64,000 nucleotides of DNA from Curtobacterium sp. MCPF17_002. Its GTDB lineage: Bacteria; Actinomycetota; Actinomycetes; Actinomycetales; Microbacteriaceae. Below, piece after piece: positions 26,468-34,882 of the stretch; the stretch's first letter is position 1, and the number at the start of each line of letters is the position of its first letter. The stretch lies in assembly GCF_003234115.2 (NCBI RefSeq), contig NZ_CP126251.1, positions 496,001-560,000 on the forward strand, given 5' to 3'. The position numbers were made by a program, and so were the translations under genes. Under the pieces are notes generated by a model, which was given only the letters and a program-made list of their open reading frames with translations, ran no database searches and was not told the DNA's origin.

Positions 26468-27010
26468 TCAGCGGGTGATGCGGAGCCCTTCGGACGCCAG
26501 CTCGGTCAGCTGCCACCCGAGCCAGGGGCTCCAGGCGAAGGGCGAGCCCTCGACCGAGGCGCGCAGGGAGTCCTCGGACACCCAGGCGTACTCGGCGACC
26601 TCGTCGTCGGCGGGCGCCGGCACGTCGTCCGTGACCGCGCGGAAGACGGGGCAGACCTCGTTCTCGACGATGCCCGACGCGTCGACCGCCCGGTACCGGA
26701 AGTCCGGCAGCACGAGCTCGACGTCGCGCACGGTGATGCCGAGTTCGCGGGAGGCCCGTCGGGCGATGGCGTCCTCGAAGGACTCGTCCGGGCCGGGGTG
26801 GCCGCAGAAGGTGTTCGTCCACACTCCGGGCCAGGTCTTCTTCGACAGCGCACGGCGGGTCACGAGGACGTCGCCCTCGGTGTTCCGCACGTGGCAGGAG
26901 AACGCCAGGTGGAGGGGCGTGTGGTCTGTGTGCACCGTGAACTTGTCCGCCGTACCGATCGGGGTACGGTCGTCGGCCAGAAGCACCACGGTTTCAGGGA
27001 AAGTGCTCAT
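26468..27010 (-). CDS. idi: isopentenyl-diphosphate delta-isomerase, type I
   Basis: A 180-residue Nudix-fold enzyme that interconverts IPP and DMAPP, supplying the carotenoid pathway. Seen: the active-site cysteine motif WTNTFCGHPGPDE, the SxxxAFSC-like stretch LHLAFSCHVRNTEGD, the acidic motif VENEVCPVFRAV and the conserved C-terminal FAWSPWLGWQL. Start ATG 27010. It is divergent from crtE with only 21 bases between start codons, so both promoters must sit in or over the opposite gene start. Co-regulation with the crt operon is likely. Confidence 0.95.
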   Translation of the reverse strand: MSTFPETVVLLADDRTPIGTADKFTVHTDHTPLHLAFSCHVRNTEGDVLVTRRALSKKTWPGVWTNTFCGHPGPDESFEDAIARRASRELGITVRDVELVLPDFRYRAVDASGIVENEVCPVFRAVTDDVPAPADDEVAEYAWVSEDSLRASVEGSPFAWSPWLGWQLTELASEGLRITR

Positions 27011-27031
27011 CTGCATCGATAGGTTAGGCCA
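27011..27031. promoter_or_regulatory. 21-bp divergent idi/crtE control region
   Basis: The whole intergenic gap is 21 bases. On the plus strand TAGGTT (27020-27025) lies six bases before the crtE ATG. On the minus strand TATCGA (27021-27016) lies five bases before the idi ATG. Both could be -10 elements for leaderless mRNAs, sharing bases, so the two promoters would compete. No clear -35 elements were seen. Confidence 0.4.
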
Positions 27032-28090
27032 ATGAGCGAGGAAGCGGCCACCGTGGCGCACATCGACCTCGCGCTCGTCGACGAATGCCTCGAGCGCTTC
27101 TTCGCCGTGTCGTCGGCCCGCGCGGAGCGGTACGGCCGACCGTCCGAGGAACTCTGGCGCGTGCTCCGCAAGGCGAGCATGGGCGGCAAGCGCTTCCGGC
27201 CTCGCATGGTCCTCACCGCCTACGCCGGCCTCGGTGGGGCGGACGTCCCGGCCGCCGCACACATCGCCGCCGCCTACGAACTGCTGCACACCGCGCTCGT
27301 GGTGCACGACGACGTCATCGACCGCGACTGGTCCCGCCGCGGGCAGCCGAACGTCGCCGGGTCGTTCCGCGACACCGGCACGACGGGCGGGCTCCCGCTG
27401 CCGACCGCCGAGCACCGGGGGATGAGCGCCGCGGTGATCGCCGGTGACCTCGCGCTCGCCGGTGCCCCGCGCTTCATCGAGTCGTCCGGCGTGACCGGCG
27501 AGCGACGAGCCCGGCTGCTCGAACTCCTCGACGAAGCGATCTTCGCCAGCGCCGCGGGGGAGATGACCGACGTGGACCTCGCCCTCGGGGTGATGCCGAC
27601 CGTCGACGAGGTCCTGGCGATGGAGCGGGCGAAGACGAGCGTGTACTCGTTCGAGGCGCCGCTGCAGTCCGGGGCCGTGCTGGCCGGCGCCTCCGAACAG
27701 GTCGTCACCGCGCTCGGCGACTTCGGCCGCGAGATCGGCATCGCCTACCAGATCGTCGACGACCTCCTCGGGGTCTTCGGCGACGAGACCATGACGGGCA
27801 AGTCCGTCCTCGGCGACCTGCGCGAGGGCAAGCGCACGATGCTCATCGCCCACGCGGCGACCACCGACTGCTGGCCGGAACTCGAGCCGTACCTCGGCGA
27901 CCCGGACCTGACGGAGGAGCGCGCGGACGAGGTCCGTGCGACCCTGGTGTCCTGTGGTGCCCGCGCTGCCGCGGAGTCCCGCGTCGCGGAGCACGCAGCA
28001 CTCGCCCGTGCCGAGCTCGCCGGACTGCCGTACGATCTCGCCGACCGCCTGGAGGGCCTCGTGACCGAACTCGTTGAGCGCGCCCGGTGA
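27032..28090 (+). CDS. crtE: geranylgeranyl diphosphate synthase
   Basis: A 352-residue trans-prenyltransferase. The first aspartate-rich motif is HTALVVHDDVIDRDW (D93, D94, D97). The second is AYQIVDDLLGVFGDE. GGKRFRPRMVL gives the diphosphate-binding GKRxRP, and GKSVLGDLREGKRTMLI matches the usual GKxxxxDLREGKxT. It condenses IPP onto DMAPP or FPP to make GGPP for carotenoids. First gene of a tightly overlapping crt operon. Its product feeds crtB. Confidence 0.94.
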   Translation: MSEEAATVAHIDLALVDECLERFFAVSSARAERYGRPSEELWRVLRKASMGGKRFRPRMVLTAYAGLGGADVPAAAHIAAAYELLHTALVVHDDVIDRDWSRRGQPNVAGSFRDTGTTGGLPLPTAEHRGMSAAVIAGDLALAGAPRFIESSGVTGERRARLLELLDEAIFASAAGEMTDVDLALGVMPTVDEVLAMERAKTSVYSFEAPLQSGAVLAGASEQVVTALGDFGREIGIAYQIVDDLLGVFGDETMTGKSVLGDLREGKRTMLIAHAATTDCWPELEPYLGDPDLTEERADEVRATLVSCGARAAAESRVAEHAALARAELAGLPYDLADRLEGLVTELVERAR

Positions 28091-28103
28091 GCGGGGACAT
28101 CCG

Positions 28104-29021
28104 TTGAGTCACGGCACCACAGGGCGTCTGGCCCTCTACGACGCGACGGCCGAGGCTGCCTCCGGGGTCGTCATCGACCGGTACTCGACCTCGTTCGGGC
28201 TCGCCAGCCGCCTGCTCGCGAAGGACACCCGCGAGCACATCCGCAACGTCTACGCGCTCGTCCGGGTCGCCGACGAGGTCGTCGACGGCCCCGCGACCGA
28301 GGCCGGGCTCGACCCCGAGCTCGCCCGGACCGTCCTCGACGAGCTCGAGGCGGACACCGAGCGCGCGATCGCACTCGGGTTCTCGGTCAACCCGGTCGTG
28401 CACGCGTTCGCCCGCACCGCCCGGGTCACCGGGTTCGGTCCGGAGCTGACCCGCCCGTTCTTCGCCTCGATGCGGATGGACCTCGACCAGACCGAACACG
28501 ACGAGGACTCGTTCCGGACGTACGTGTACGGCTCGGCCGAGGTCGTCGGGCTGATGTGCCTCCGTGCGTTCGTGTACCGCGCCGGTCGCCCGACCTTCGA
28601 CGACACCGTGCTCGTGGACGGCGCGCGCGCCCTCGGTGCCGCGTTCCAGAAGGTGAACTTCCTGCGCGACCTGCACGCCGACTTCGAGGTGCTCGGGCGC
28701 TCGTACTTCCCCGGAGTCGAGGTGCGGACCTTCGACGAGGCCACGAAGGACCGGCTCGTCGCCGACGTCCAGGCCGACCTCGACCGCGCCGCCGTCACCG
28801 TCCGGCTGCTCCCCACCGATGCGCGGAACGCCGTCGGACTGGCCCACGCGCTGTTCCAGGAACTCAACGACCGCATCGCCGCGACACCCGCGAACCGTCT
28901 CGTCACCACCCGGGTGCGCGTGCCGAACCCGGTGAAGGCGCGGCTCGCCGCGCAGGTGCTCGCCGGACGCGCCCCGCTGCTGTCGCGCGCGACCACGAGA
29001 CGGCCTGGAGGCGCGTCATGA
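28104..29021 (+). CDS. crtB: phytoene synthase
   Basis: A 305-residue squalene/phytoene synthase family enzyme joining two GGPP into phytoene. Aspartate-rich motifs are seen in VYALVRVADEVVDG (DEVVD) and FQKVNFLRDLHADFEVLGRS, with YVYGSAEVVGLMCLRAF between. The TTG at 28104 follows GGGGA at a suitable distance and gives a normal N-terminus; TTG 28074, within crtE, is an alternative. The 3' end overlaps crtI by 4 bases and carries one arm of the CTGGAGGCGCG palindrome, giving the C-terminal residues RRPGGAS. Confidence 0.93.
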   Translation: MSHGTTGRLALYDATAEAASGVVIDRYSTSFGLASRLLAKDTREHIRNVYALVRVADEVVDGPATEAGLDPELARTVLDELEADTERAIALGFSVNPVVHAFARTARVTGFGPELTRPFFASMRMDLDQTEHDEDSFRTYVYGSAEVVGLMCLRAFVYRAGRPTFDDTVLVDGARALGAAFQKVNFLRDLHADFEVLGRSYFPGVEVRTFDEATKDRLVADVQADLDRAAVTVRLLPTDARNAVGLAHALFQELNDRIAATPANRLVTTRVRVPNPVKARLAAQVLAGRAPLLSRATTRRPGGAS

Positions 29022-29044
29022 CCCCGCCCCGCGCCTCCAGGCCG
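29001..29044. repeat. dispersed palindrome across the crtB/crtI junction
   Basis: CGGCCTGGAGGCGCG (29001-29015) and CGCGCCTCCAGGCCG (29030-29044) are perfect 15-base inverted arms around TCATGACCCCGCCC, which contains the crtB stop and crtI start. In RNA it would form a stem with the crtI ATG in the loop. Confidence 0.8.
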
Positions 29045-30634
29045 AAGGCGCCCGCCTTGAAACGCAAGGTGCCCGCCCGTCGCGCCGTCGTGATCGGCGG
29101 CGGCATCAGCGGACTCGCGTCCGCCGCGCTGCTCGCGCGGGACGGCTTCTCGGTGACCGTCCTCGAGCAGCGCGCACAGCTCGGCGGTCGAGCCGGATCG
29201 TGGGAGCGTGACGGCTTCCGGTTCGACACCGGGCCGTCCTGGTACCTCATGCCCGAGGTGTTCGACCACTTCTTCCAGCTGCTCGGCACCTCGGCCGACG
29301 CGGAACTCGACCTCGTGCGGCTCGACCCCGGGTACCGCGTCTACAGCGAGGGGCACGACGAGCCCATCGACCTGCGCGCCGACCGCGAAGCCAACATCGC
29401 GCTCTTCGAGTCGATCGAGCCCGGCGCCGGCAAGCGGATGCGCAAGTACCTCGCCTCCGCCGAGGACACCTACGCGATGGCGATCCGCCGGTTCCTCTAC
29501 ACGTCGTTCCAGGACCTCCGGACGCTCGCCGCACCGGACGTCCTCCGGCGTCTGCCGAAGCTCGCACGCCTCCTCATCGAACCGCTCTCCACGTTCGCCG
29601 AGTCCGCCGTGAAGGACCGTCGGCTCTGGCAGGTCCTCGGGTACCCCGCGGTGTTCCTCGGCATGAGCCCCTACGCGGCGCCGAGCATGTACCACCTGAT
29701 GAGCCACCTCGACCTGACCGACGGGGTGCTCTACCCGAAGGGCGGCATCTCCGAGCTCATCTCCGCCGTCGAGCGGGTCGGCCGACGCGAGGGCGCGAAG
29801 ATCATCGCGGGCGCCAAGGTCGAGCGCATCGTCATTGAGGACGGCCACGTCACGGGCGTCGTGCACCGCGACCGCCGGGGCGTGCAGCACACCGCGCCCG
29901 CCGACCTCGTGGTGAGCGCGGCGGACCTCCGCCACACCGAGCTGCAGCTCCTCGACAAGGAGCACCGGACGTACCCGGCGTCGCACTGGCAGAAGCGCGA
30001 CCCGGGGCCGAGCGCCGTGCTCGTCTACCTCGGCGTCGACGGACCCGCACCGGGGCTGCTGCACCACACCCTCGTGTTCACCGAGGACTGGAAGGCGAAC
30101 TTCGGCGCCATCTTCGGCGCCGACCGGCACGTCCCGGACCCCGCGTCGATCTACGTCTGCGCCCCGTCCGAGACCGACCCCACCGTCGCTCCGCCCGGGT
30201 CGAGCAACCTGTTCATCCTCGTGCCGCTGCCCGCCGACCTGTCGATCGGCAAGGGCGGCATCGACGGAGCCGGCGACTACGAGGTCGAGCGCATCGCCGA
30301 CCGAGCCATCGACGTGGTCGCCGAGCGCGCGGGGATCCCGGACCTGCGCGACCGCATCCGGGTCCGGCGGACGATCGGCCCACGCGACTTCGCCGACGAC
30401 TACAACGCGTGGAACGGCTCCATGCTCGGGCCGGCGCACACCCTGCAGCAGAGCGCGTTCTTCCGTGAGAAGAACGTCTCGCGGAAGGTCGACGGGCTCT
30501 ACTACGCGGGCGCCTCCACGATCCCGGGGATCGGTCTGCCGATGTGCCTCATCAGCGCCGAGGTCCTCATCAAGCGGATCCACGGCGACACCAGCACGGA
30601 GCCGCTGCCGACGCCGCTGGGTGCCACGGTCTGA
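29018..30634 (+). CDS. crtI: phytoene desaturase
   Basis: A 538-residue FAD-dependent amine-oxidase-fold enzyme converting phytoene to lycopene. The N-terminal dinucleotide motif is AVVIGGGISGLASAALLARD, followed by VTVLEQRAQLGGRAGSW and GFRFDTGPSWYLMPEVFDHF. The C-terminal FAD-contact motif is GLYYAGASTIPGIGLPMCLI. The extra N-terminal 25 residues (MTPPRASRPKAPALKRKVPA) are partly encoded by the dispersed palindrome. Start overlaps the crtB stop (ATGA); its end overlaps crtYe (TGATG). Confidence 0.94.
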   Translation: MTPPRASRPKAPALKRKVPARRAVVIGGGISGLASAALLARDGFSVTVLEQRAQLGGRAGSWERDGFRFDTGPSWYLMPEVFDHFFQLLGTSADAELDLVRLDPGYRVYSEGHDEPIDLRADREANIALFESIEPGAGKRMRKYLASAEDTYAMAIRRFLYTSFQDLRTLAAPDVLRRLPKLARLLIEPLSTFAESAVKDRRLWQVLGYPAVFLGMSPYAAPSMYHLMSHLDLTDGVLYPKGGISELISAVERVGRREGAKIIAGAKVERIVIEDGHVTGVVHRDRRGVQHTAPADLVVSAADLRHTELQLLDKEHRTYPASHWQKRDPGPSAVLVYLGVDGPAPGLLHHTLVFTEDWKANFGAIFGADRHVPDPASIYVCAPSETDPTVAPPGSSNLFILVPLPADLSIGKGGIDGAGDYEVERIADRAIDVVAERAGIPDLRDRIRVRRTIGPRDFADDYNAWNGSMLGPAHTLQQSAFFREKNVSRKVDGLYYAGASTIPGIGLPMCLISAEVLIKRIHGDTSTEPLPTPLGATV

Positions 30635-30975
30635 TGCCCGGGCTGTACCTCGCCGGGCTGCTCGTGTCGCTCGTCGGCATGACCGTGCTCGACGCGCGCT
30701 TCCGGCTGTTCTTCTGGCGGGCACCGTGGCGGGCGGCGGCCGTGATGGTCGTCGGCGTCGCGTTCTTCATGCTGTGGGACGTGCTCGGCGTCGCGGCCGG
30801 CATCTTCTTCATCGGGCCGCAGCACCTGCTCACCGGCGTGCTGCTCGCGCCGGACGTCCCGCTCGAGGAGCTCTTCTTCCTCGTGCTGCTCTGCTACACG
30901 ACCATGGACCTCACCGGGTTCGTCCGGCCCCTCGTCGCCCGGCGTCTCCGGCGGGCCGAGCGGAGCCGATCGTGA
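30634..30975 (+). CDS. crtYe: lycopene cyclase subunit (C50 carotenoid type)
   Basis: A 113-residue membrane protein with three hydrophobic helices (LYLAGLLVSLVGMTVLDARF, AVMVVGVAFFMLWDVLGVAA, ELFFLVLLCYTTM). The cyclase motif PLEELFFLVLLC is the PxEE signature of heterodimeric lycopene cyclases. It acts with the next gene product as a two-subunit cyclase on lycopene or on the elongated C50 chain. Starts at ATG 30634 overlapping the crtI stop, and overlaps crtYf by 4 bases. Beta, gamma or epsilon ring type cannot be decided from these residues. Confidence 0.85.
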   Translation: MPGLYLAGLLVSLVGMTVLDARFRLFFWRAPWRAAAVMVVGVAFFMLWDVLGVAAGIFFIGPQHLLTGVLLAPDVPLEELFFLVLLCYTTMDLTGFVRPLVARRLRRAERSRS

Positions 30976-31352
30976 CCGGGGCGGGTGCGTACGCGCTGCT
31001 CGCGCTGCCGTTCTTCGCCGCCGTGGCCGTGGTCGCCGTCGTCGCCGGTGTCGTCGCGGCTCGGCGGGCGCGGGCGGGTGGACGCTCCGCGCGGACGGGT
31101 CGGCGGATCGCACTCGTCACCGGGCTGGTCGCCGGGGTCGCCCTGCTCGTCATGACGATCGTGTTCGACAACGTCATCGTGACCCTGCGCATCGTGGCGT
31201 ACGACCCGGCGCTCATCAGCGGTGCGAAGATCGGGGCGATCCCGGTCGAGGACCTCGCGTACGCGATCGCGGCGATCGTGCTGCTGCCGAGCCTGTGGGT
31301 GCTGTTCGACCGACCCACCAGGCCATCCCAGGAAGAAGAGCCCCCTCGATGA
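30972..31352 (+). CDS. crtYf: lycopene cyclase subunit (C50 carotenoid type)
   Basis: A 126-residue membrane protein starting at GTG 30972 (MTGAGAYALLALPFFAAVAV). Further helices are ALVTGLVAGVALLVMTIVFD and AYAIAAIVLLPSLWVLF. The motif IPVEDLAYAIAA is the PxED counterpart of the PxEE motif in crtYe; both are needed for ring formation. It is coupled to crtYe by a GTGA overlap and to crtEb by an ATGA overlap, a typical order in C50 carotenoid operons of Corynebacterium and Microbacteriaceae. Confidence 0.85.
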   Translation: MTGAGAYALLALPFFAAVAVVAVVAGVVAARRARAGGRSARTGRRIALVTGLVAGVALLVMTIVFDNVIVTLRIVAYDPALISGAKIGAIPVEDLAYAIAAIVLLPSLWVLFDRPTRPSQEEEPPR

Positions 31353-32275
31353 ACGCGAGCACCGCCTCCAGGCCGTCGACCATGCGCGTCCTCTTCGTGT
31401 CGTCGCGCCCGATCAGCTGGGTGAACACCGCGTACCCGTTCGGCGCCGCCTACCTGCTCGGCAGCGGCGTCGGCGTCGACGGCGGAGGCGGCTTCTCACT
31501 CGCCGCGTTCCTCGTCGGGGTCGTCTACTTCCTCGTGCCGTACAACCTGGCGATGTACGGCATCAACGACGTCTTCGACTACGAGTCCGACCTGCGGAAC
31601 CCGCGGAAGGGCGGGGTCGAGGGCGCGTTGCTCGACAAGAGCGTGCACCGCACGACGCTCTGGGCGGTCGTCGTCACGAACGTCCCGTTCCTCGTGGCGC
31701 TCGTCCTGCTCGGCGCTGCGAGCGGCAACGGGCCGTGGTCGTGGCTCGTGCTGGCGATCAGCGTGTTCGCGGTGCTCGCGTACTCCGCGCCGGGTCTGCG
31801 CTTCAAGGAGAAGCCGTTCCTCGACTCGCTCACCTCGAGCACGCACTTCGTGTCGCCGGCGATCTACGGCCTGGCGCTCGCCGGGCCGCACTGGACGGGG
31901 CAGCTCGTCGCGGTGTGCATCGCGTTCTTCCTGTGGGGCGTGGCCTCGCACGCGTTCGGTGCGGTGCAGGACGTGCTGGCCGACCGGGCCGGCGGGATCG
32001 GCTCGGTGGCGACCGTGATCGGTGCCCGGGCGACCGTGCGTCTGGCGTTCGTGGCGTACCTCGTCGCCGGCGTCGCGCTGCTGTTCTCGGCGTTCCCCGG
32101 TCCGATCGCCGCCGTCGTGGTGATCCCGTACGCGCTCAACGTGCTCCCGTGGTGGAACATCACCGACGCCGGGGCCGAGGCGGCGAACGCGGGGTGGAAG
32201 CGGTTCCTCTGGATCAACTACCTCGCCGGGTTCATCGTCACGATGGCACTCATCGCGTACGCGTTCACGCACTGA
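31349..32275 (+). CDS. crtEb: lycopene elongase (UbiA-type prenyltransferase)
   Basis: A 308-residue integral membrane prenyltransferase that adds C5 units to both ends of lycopene to give C50 products. The first aspartate motif is YGINDVFDYESDLRNPRKGG (NDxxDxxxD). The second is AFGAVQDVLADRAGGIGSVA. Seven or more helices follow the family pattern, ending GWKRFLWINYLAGFIVTMAL. The N-terminus (MNASTASRPSTMRVLF) contains a half-site of the dispersed palindrome. Last gene of the operon; the pigment is probably C.p.450- or decaprenoxanthin-like. Confidence 0.92.
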   Translation: MNASTASRPSTMRVLFVSSRPISWVNTAYPFGAAYLLGSGVGVDGGGGFSLAAFLVGVVYFLVPYNLAMYGINDVFDYESDLRNPRKGGVEGALLDKSVHRTTLWAVVVTNVPFLVALVLLGAASGNGPWSWLVLAISVFAVLAYSAPGLRFKEKPFLDSLTSSTHFVSPAIYGLALAGPHWTGQLVAVCIAFFLWGVASHAFGAVQDVLADRAGGIGSVATVIGARATVRLAFVAYLVAGVALLFSAFPGPIAAVVVIPYALNVLPWWNITDAGAEAANAGWKRFLWINYLAGFIVTMALIAYAFTH

Positions 32276-32399
32276 GCGAGCGAGCGGGCGAGCGGTCGCG
32301 CGGCCGCGCCGTCGCTGCGCGGTGTCGCCGGATCCTGACAGACTGGTCGGACGCGACGCGGCGCCCGCGTCGCGACACCAGCCACGAGGGAGTGCACGC

Positions 32400-33443
32400 A
32401 TGAGCGTCCGGATCATCCACGTCGGTCTCGGAGGGTGGGGCGGCAACTGGGCCCGCACCGCCATCCCTGAGGTCACCGAAGTCGAGGTGGTCGGGATCGT
32501 CGACCCGAGCGCGCCGACGCTCGAGGCCGTCCGGACGGACCTCGGGCTGCCGGCGACCGCTGCGTTCGCGTCCCTCACCGAGGCCCTCGCCGCCGTCGAC
32601 GCCGACGCCGTCGTCATCACCGCCCCGGCCGTCACGCACGTGCCGCTCGCGCTCGAGGCGCTCGAGGCCGGCAAGCACGTCCTCGTCGAGAAGCCGTTCG
32701 CGAACACCACCGACGAAGCCGTCACCGCGGTCCGTCGTGCCGAGGAGCTCGGCCTCGTGCTGCAGGTCAGCCAGAACTACCGGTGGTACCCGGCACCCCG
32801 CGTCGTGCAGGAACTCCTGGCGAAGGGCACCGTGGGCGAGGTCTCGGCGATCGACATCGACTTCCGCCAGTGGGACAACGACCAGCCCGTCGGTGAGTAC
32901 CCGCACTACGCGTTCCCGCACGCGATGATCAACGACATGGCCATCCACCACTTCGACCTCATCCGGATGGTCACCGGTCGCGAGGCCGTGCGCGTCTTCG
33001 CGAAGGCGTCGTACCCGTCGTACAGCAAGTACCAGGACGAAGCGGTCGCGTCGATGATCATCGAGCTCGACGACGGCCTCGTCGTCAGCTACCGCGGCAG
33101 CTGGCTCTCGCGCGCTCCCCGGACGGCCTGGGCCGGCGAGTGGAGCATCCAGGGCGAGGACGGTGAGCTCTGGTTCACGAGCCGCAGCGGTGCGCCGAAC
33201 GCCGTCGAGGGCGACCGGGTCACGATCCGCCGCACGCAGGACGACGAGGCGGTCGCCGTCGAGCTCCCCGCGCTCGAGCACACCGACCGGCAGGGCGGGC
33301 TGCAGGCCTTCGCACGGTCGGTCTCGGGTGGTCCGGCACCGGCGACGAGCGGGCGCGACAACCTGCGGAGCCTCGCGCTCATGGAGGCGGCGGGTCGCTC
33401 CGCGGCGTCCGGTCGGCCCGAGGACGTCGTCGTCCCGGCCTGA
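32400..33443 (+). CDS. Gfo/Idh/MocA family oxidoreductase
   Basis: A 347-residue NAD(P)-dependent sugar or cyclitol oxidoreductase. The N-terminal Rossmann motif is VRIIHVGLGGWGGNWARTAI. The family EKP motif is seen as LEAGKHVLVEKPFANT. The C-terminal substrate domain includes QVSQNYRWYPAPRVVQELLA and NDMAIHHFDLIRMVTGRE, the last carrying the usual catalytic HxxD region. A GAGGGAG Shine-Dalgarno precedes ATG 32400. Substrate not predictable. The gene stands alone and is followed by a strong hairpin. Confidence 0.92.
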   Translation: MSVRIIHVGLGGWGGNWARTAIPEVTEVEVVGIVDPSAPTLEAVRTDLGLPATAAFASLTEALAAVDADAVVITAPAVTHVPLALEALEAGKHVLVEKPFANTTDEAVTAVRRAEELGLVLQVSQNYRWYPAPRVVQELLAKGTVGEVSAIDIDFRQWDNDQPVGEYPHYAFPHAMINDMAIHHFDLIRMVTGREAVRVFAKASYPSYSKYQDEAVASMIIELDDGLVVSYRGSWLSRAPRTAWAGEWSIQGEDGELWFTSRSGAPNAVEGDRVTIRRTQDDEAVAVELPALEHTDRQGGLQAFARSVSGGPAPATSGRDNLRSLALMEAAGRSAASGRPEDVVVPA

Positions 33444-33471
33444 CGGCCTGACGGCCTGACCTGCCGCCGTC

Positions 33472-33531
33472 TTTCGCGCTGAGCGACAGGTCACGGTCGT
33501 TCGGGCCCGTGAGCTGTCGCTCAGCGCGAAA
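33472..33531. terminator. long hairpin between converging genes
   Basis: A 25-bp stem with one mismatch. The left arm 33472-33496 begins TTTCGCGCTGAGCGACAG; the right arm 33507-33531 ends CTGTCGCTCAGCGCGAAA. It sits between the converging oxidoreductase and MBL hydrolase genes and can end transcription from both sides. A 9-base tandem (GGCCTGACG, three times) lies just before it at the oxidoreductase stop. Confidence 0.8.
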
Positions 33532-33594
33532 TGCCGAGGCGCCGCCGCCGCGCGGGCGCGCCGCGCGTCAGGCCGCGCCGCCGCCCGCCCCGCG

Positions 33595-34335
33595 TCAGGC
33601 CGCGCCGGCGGCCCGCCGCGCCTGCGCCACCGCGGCCCGCACCCCGAGCGACCACCCCGGGCCGTGCCCCGGCAGCACGTGCTTCGCCTCGGTGTCCGCG
33701 AGCCGGTCGAGCGACGCGACGGCGGTGTCCACGTCGGCGGTGGCGGCCGGTGCGACGATCCGCGGCCCGATCCCGCCCGTGTACGGGTCGAGCGTGACGA
33801 GCGAGTCGCCGGCGATCACGGCGTCGCGGTCCGCGAAGTGCAGCGCCACGTGCCCGTCGGTGTGCCCCGGCGTCTCGATGATCCACGGGTTCCCGGGGAC
33901 GTCGGCGCGGGACTCCAGCGGCGCCGTGTCCGCGATGCCGTCGACCGTCAGCGCTCCCGCGAGGAGCATCTCGCCGAGGGGGCGGAGGCCGCCCGGGTGC
34001 AGCGCCACGAAGCCGAACCGGTTCGTCTGCGGCCGGTACGAGTACGGGTGCGCAGCAAGGTACCGGTCGCCCGGGTGCACGAACACCGGCGTGCCCCAGT
34101 CGCGGTGCATGCGGGCGGCGGTGCCGACGTGGTCGAAGTGCCCGTGGGTGAGGAGGAGCCCTTCCACGCGGCCCGGCGTGTACCCGAGGTCGCGCACGGC
34201 GAGCTGCAGGTGCGGCCACGCGGCGGGCAGCCCGGCGTCGACCACGAGGAGCCGATCGCCGGTCTCGACGAGGTACGTGTTGGTGTGTGCGATCTCGAGG
34301 CGGTGGATCCCCTCGGCGACGTCTCGGATGAGCAT
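33595..34335 (-). CDS. metallo-beta-lactamase-fold hydrolase
   Basis: A 246-residue MBL-fold enzyme. The metal-binding motif is LLLTHGHFDHVGTAARMH (HxHxDH), with further ligands in ETPGHTDGHVAL and IAGDSLVTLD and the terminal histidine in KHVLPGHGPG. The N-terminal NTYLVETGDRLLVVDAGL is typical. Start ATG 34335 (MLIRDVAEGIHRLEI). It may be a glyoxalase II-like or lactonase-type hydrolase, substrate unknown. Around its stop, GCGTCAGGCCGCGCCG occurs twice, a small local duplication. Confidence 0.9.
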   Translation of the reverse strand: MLIRDVAEGIHRLEIAHTNTYLVETGDRLLVVDAGLPAAWPHLQLAVRDLGYTPGRVEGLLLTHGHFDHVGTAARMHRDWGTPVFVHPGDRYLAAHPYSYRPQTNRFGFVALHPGGLRPLGEMLLAGALTVDGIADTAPLESRADVPGNPWIIETPGHTDGHVALHFADRDAVIAGDSLVTLDPYTGGIGPRIVAPAATADVDTAVASLDRLADTEAKHVLPGHGPGWSLGVRAAVAQARRAAGAA

Positions 34336-34398
34336 GCAGCGCACGCTAGCCACTGCACACTGGGCGCCGTTCCGGGGTCGACGTGTAGGAAATGGGGA

Positions 34399-34878
34399 AT
34401 GGCCAAGGACAGTCTCCCCGAGCTCGAACTCGCGAACGTCCGCACGCGTGAGCACATCACCGACACCGTGACCGAGATCCGCCGTCGCGCCGACCTGCCC
34501 GCACGGACGAGGCTGGCGGTCGCGAAGACCCGGCAGCGCTGGCACCGCGACCCGACCCCGCTCGTGGCGCTCGCGGTGACGGGTGCTGCCGGTTTCGCGG
34601 CGATCGTCGTCGGGATCCGCATCCGCAACCACCCGGGCGCACGGCTCGACGCGCTCCGCGAGCCGGCACCCGTGCCGGTGTTCAAGCCGGTGAAGGTCGG
34701 GAAGGACGGCAAGGCGAAGGGCGTCCCGGTGTTCAGCCGGAAGGACGACAAGCACAACCCGGTCCTGCAGGAACGGCAGGACCGCGACAAGCGGTGGGCG
34801 AAGGTCCAGAAGCAGGCGAAGAAGTCCCGCAAGCAGGCCGCCAAGCGGTCGAAGCTGGCAGTGAAGGCGAGGGGGTAG
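34399..34878 (+). CDS. DUF3618-like membrane-associated protein
   Basis: A 159-residue protein. The N-terminal helix (LELANVRTREHITDTVTEIR, RRADLPARTRLAVAKTRQRW) recalls DUF3618, which is found with other envelope proteins in actinobacteria. One membrane segment follows, PLVALAVTGAAGFAAIVVGI, then a long, highly basic Lys/Arg tail. It is 4 bases upstream of the BrkB gene and surely co-transcribed with it. Function unknown; a cell-envelope or nucleic-acid-contacting role is possible. Confidence 0.75.
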   Translation: MAKDSLPELELANVRTREHITDTVTEIRRRADLPARTRLAVAKTRQRWHRDPTPLVALAVTGAAGFAAIVVGIRIRNHPGARLDALREPAPVPVFKPVKVGKDGKAKGVPVFSRKDDKHNPVLQERQDRDKRWAKVQKQAKKSRKQAAKRSKLAVKARG

Positions 34879-34882
34879 TCCC

